Part shown: positions 61,825 through 64,000 of the stretch, piece after piece
Position numbering within the stretch: the first letter of the stretch is position 1
Layout of the letters: each line of letters opens with the position of its first letter
From: Actinomycetes bacterium
GTDB taxonomy: Bacteria > Actinomycetota > Acidimicrobiia > Acidimicrobiales > Ilumatobacteraceae
Assembly: GCA_014190235.1 (NCBI GenBank)
Contig: BJGC01000003.1
Location: forward strand, 1 to 64,000
DNA length: 64,000 bases
Direction: 5' to 3'
Notes under the pieces: generated by a model
Databases searched by the model: none
Told to the model about the DNA's origin: nothing
The model's input: the letters and a program-made list of their open reading frames with translations, nothing else
Translations under genes and position numbers: made by a program

Positions 61825-62874
61825 ATGATTAACACGCCACGAACTATGGATGAGTTGTCGACACAATGGCTCTCAGACGCGTTATCCGCAAAGGTCACTG
61901 AGTTCTCTGTGCAAATCATTGGCGCAGGGCAGGGATTTATGGGACAACTAGGTCGCGTTCAACTCAGTGGGGTCGGCGCACCAAAGAGTGTGATTGTCAA
62001 ACTCCCAACGGCAGACCCCGGCGGCCAAGTGATGGGACAGATGATGCGTGTGTGGGAACGCGAACATCGTTTTTATACCGAAGTTGCTCCACGAATGGGA
62101 GATGTTCGACTAGCAAAGTGTTTGTACTCAACGGCCGAGCCGTATGCGCTGATTCTCGAAGACCTTGCGCCGGCGGAGTCGGGAGATCAAGTGGCTGGTC
62201 CTACCCCAGATCAAGCACGTCGCGTGATTGATGCTGCTGCAATTCTGCATAGCTCATGGTTTGATCATCCAGATTTAGCACTTCTAGATTGGATGCCCGA
62301 CATCTCCGATCCGATGACGGCGACAATCGGTTCTTTGTTTGATGTGGGCTGGCCCACTTTTCTGGAGAGATACGAGTCTTCGTTGCCCACTCGTGTCTTG
62401 CGGTGGTGTGAGACGTTCGCTCCAATGATCGAGAGTTGGATCCAGACCTACAGTAATTGGCCCTGCACACTGACGCATGGTGATTTCAGGTTGGACAATA
62501 TGTTTTTTGGAGATGACGGAACGCTCACGCTCATCGACTGGCAGTTGTCGATGCGTGCTCCCTGCACCACTGATCTTGTGTATTTCATCGGAACGAACTT
62601 GCCACGGGAGATGCGCCGAACAATGCAAGATGAGTTGATAGATCGCTATGTCGCGGGTTTGCTGGCTGGTGGTGTGTCGGCTGAATGGGCAAATAAAGAA
62701 AAAATATTTCAAGGGCTCGCTGAAGGAGTGCTATTTTTCTGCACATCTTTTGGTGCAAGTATTTTGTCGCTTGACCCCGCGAACGAGCGTGGTGCCGCGC
62801 TCATGGACTCGCTTGTTCGTAGAGCATTTGCCGCGGCAGACGATTTAGATGCCGGAACGCGAATTGGTCTCTAA
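61825..62874 (+). CDS. Phosphotransferase-fold protein (APH/choline-kinase-like)
   Basis: The protein of about 349 residues has the catalytic motif THGDFRLDN and the metal-binding IDWQLS that replaces DFG, the pattern of aminoglycoside-phosphotransferase-like small-molecule kinases. A related group is found next to acyl-CoA dehydrogenase genes. The ATG at 61825 lies 9 bp after a GGGGGG tract; an ATG at 61816 is also possible. It overlaps the convergent selenoprotein gene by 4 bp. Confidence 0.87.
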   Translation: MINTPRTMDELSTQWLSDALSAKVTEFSVQIIGAGQGFMGQLGRVQLSGVGAPKSVIVKLPTADPGGQVMGQMMRVWEREHRFYTEVAPRMGDVRLAKCLYSTAEPYALILEDLAPAESGDQVAGPTPDQARRVIDAAAILHSSWFDHPDLALLDWMPDISDPMTATIGSLFDVGWPTFLERYESSLPTRVLRWCETFAPMIESWIQTYSNWPCTLTHGDFRLDNMFFGDDGTLTLIDWQLSMRAPCTTDLVYFIGTNLPREMRRTMQDELIDRYVAGLLAGGVSAEWANKEKIFQGLAEGVLFFCTSFGASILSLDPANERGAALMDSLVRRAFAAADDLDAGTRIGL

Positions 62875-63407
62875 GACTCTTGGTCGGTGATACAAGCCAG
62901 AATTTCGGCAAAATATTTGTCAGCCAGTGACTGCATTTCTTCGTTTGTACGGTCTTGAATTGGGTGCGTTGTGAACACCCGTTTTATGTCGGGAAACCCT
63001 AATGCAAGAGATTGAGAGGTTGCCGCCGTCACAAACTCAGCCGAAGCGACAAACATTGACGGAATGCCACGAAGTTCAAGATCTGCAATGTCGTGCACAC
63101 TGCACGACGTACAACTGCCTCAATCAGCGAGAGCCTCAATAACGAGATTACAATTCATCGCTATCTCGTGGCGCATGTCGACTGGAGCAGGCTTTGTAAA
63201 GGTTGGTTTAGAAAAGCGCAACACTTTTGCTCCGCGGCCGATCAGTAATTCTTCAACTCGATCAAGAAACACGTTGCCCCGCGGTTTAGAGATGTCGAGC
63301 AATCCAACAGTGAGTCCTGCAACATCTCGGGGGCGCGACAACAGTTGACGTGTGGCAGGAACCGACTCGTTCGTAGGATCAAGAATAATAAGGCCAGCAG
63401 AAGTCAT
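62871..63407 (-). CDS. UGSC-motif selenoprotein with in-frame UGA (Sec96)
   Basis: One continuous frame of 178 residues runs through a TGA at 63120-63122. The residues around it read LAD-U-GSCTSCSVHD, so Sec96 starts a U-G-S-C motif followed by two more Cys. The UGSC proteins are a family in which this position is selenocysteine, cysteine or threonine. Downstream of the UGA, codons remain fully conserved in pattern (DIADLELRGIPSMFVASAEF), which would be unlikely after a real stop. A perfect hairpin starts 12 bases after the UGA. The family is thought to be redox or thiol-linked. The upstream partner gene lies 14 bp away. Confidence 0.78.
63090..63108 (-). promoter_or_regulatory. Candidate bacterial SECIS hairpin
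   Basis: On the mRNA, GUCGUGC (63108-63102) pairs perfectly with GCACGAC (63096-63090) around the loop AGUGU. The loop lies 19-23 bases after the UGA, within the 16-37 base range known for bacterial selenocysteine insertion elements. It overlaps codons for SCSVHD. Confidence 0.6.
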
Positions 63408-63421
63408 CGCCTATAAGTATG

Positions 63422-64000
63422 TCACGACCCGACGACGCGAGTCACAGGATCACTGCCAATGGCACTGTTTGCCCACCCAGCAACGATGGACGAAAAGAGC
63501 CCCGCCCCGCCCCCGGCGAATGTGAGCAAGATTCCGCCAGGTCTGAATTTGGGAAGTGTGGCGTCACGCAGATGCGGAGGAATACCTTCTGCGATTCCGC
63601 TGGCGCCACGAACAAGTTGTTCGCCGGGTGTGTGTGAACGCTCAATGAGTTGAGTGATTAACTGTTCACGAGTCCAGCCCTCTTGTGCAAAAAGTCGGCC
63701 ATGATCTGGGCTAATAATCAAAATAGCATCGAACCCGATCACGAGTTTTGGGTGGTGTACGGTTTGCAAACATGCAACAAGTGAATTGGTGAGTTCGTCT
63801 GCTGTGCGGGCAAGTTGGTCGACAACACAACGCGGCCCTTCGCCTGCAAAGACAGTAACTGCGTTTTGTCCAAGCGCAATGCCACGTTCTGTGGCGAGCG
63901 ATGTGAATGGCGAGCCAAGTTCATCTTCTGCAAAACAAAAAGAGATTTTTCCGGGGTTGCCGTGCGTAGCGCGGTCTACTTCTCCGGGGCGACCACCACC
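63422..64000 (-). CDS. Partner of the UGSC protein, partial at the window edge
   Basis: The frame is open from the right edge to the stop at 63422, at least 192 residues with no start in the window. It contains GKISFCFAEDELGSPF, ISPDHGRLFAQEGWTREQL and a Gly-rich end (GGILLTFAGGGAGLFSS). It lies 14 bp before the selenoprotein gene and should be co-transcribed. The function is not known; a joint redox or hydrolytic step with the UGSC protein is inference. A TTG at 63769 is an internal frame position, not a likely start. Confidence 0.65.
   Translation of the reverse strand, partial: GGGRPGEVDRATHGNPGKISFCFAEDELGSPFTSLATERGIALGQNAVTVFAGEGPRCVVDQLARTADELTNSLVACLQTVHHPKLVIGFDAILIISPDHGRLFAQEGWTREQLITQLIERSHTPGEQLVRGASGIAEGIPPHLRDATLPKFRPGGILLTFAGGGAGLFSSIVAGWANSAIGSDPVTRVVGS

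Noticed and set aside
62871-63098. A separate 75-residue gene
   Set aside because: It is in frame with the preceding 95-residue frame, starts in the middle of the UGSC motif and has no ribosome site; it is better read as the part after Sec96.

Overview
The window looks like a chromosomal segment of a mid-GC actinobacterium, most plausibly an aquatic member of the Acidimicrobiia (Ilumatobacter-like). This rests on gene content (actinobacterial Tad genes including a DUF4244 pilin-like protein, F420-type LLM oxidoreductases, MpaB-type oxygenase, lysine-rich TopA tail, acyl-CoA/enoyl-CoA lipid genes) and on roughly balanced base composition. No rRNA, plasmid or phage core genes are seen. Placement below phylum is inference.

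Layout. 0-0.5 kb: a tRNA-Thr(CGU) with a second copy of its 3' half 434 bp away, bracketing one small membrane gene. 0.5-9 kb: housekeeping block topA-tmk-holB followed by a DoxX-like and a flavin/F420-type protein, then rsgA and an OmpR-type two-component system. 9-10 kb: a secreted protein with a recent internal 318-bp duplication, preceded by an 11-bp-phased operator array that probably binds the neighbouring regulator. 10-14 kb: a Tad/Flp pilus-type operon with a STAS protein at its end. 15-16 kb: a surface-type protein with collagen-like repeats and a C-terminal domain whose codons look like the variable region of a diversity-generating retroelement; a G9 tract lies in its putative promoter. 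16-26 kb: sigma factor, membrane proteins, hydrolases, two ferritin-like proteins, cyclophilin, transporter, asparaginase, metallo-beta-lactamase-fold hydrolase.

26-42 kb: a sugar-type ABC importer (ATPase, two permeases, lipoprotein), peptidase-like DUF885, two unrecognised genes, then alpha/beta hydrolase, a sulfatase/phosphonate-monoester-hydrolase-like enzyme and a GH3 glycosidase. 42-51 kb: mixed metabolic genes, including an overlapping pair that closely resembles the PhnY/PhnZ (or TmpA/TmpB) oxidative phosphonate-degradation enzymes.

51-59 kb: a catabolic divergon. Two operons (dienelactone hydrolase, enoyl-CoA hydratase, LLM oxidoreductase on one side; LLM oxidoreductase, TetR regulator, acyl-CoA dehydrogenase, DUF3237, Baeyer-Villiger monooxygenase on the other) start from a single perfect 48-bp palindrome that itself carries two mirror-image promoters, both apparently giving leaderless mRNAs. 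The set could oxidise and cleave a cyclic or branched ketone and feed it to beta-oxidation (inference).

59-64 kb: secreted and membrane proteins, a nitroreductase, an aminoglycoside-phosphotransferase-fold protein and, at the edge, an operon whose second gene is a probable selenoprotein: an in-frame UGA begins a U-G-S-C motif and is followed at the right distance by a perfect hairpin. A routine gene caller would split it in two.
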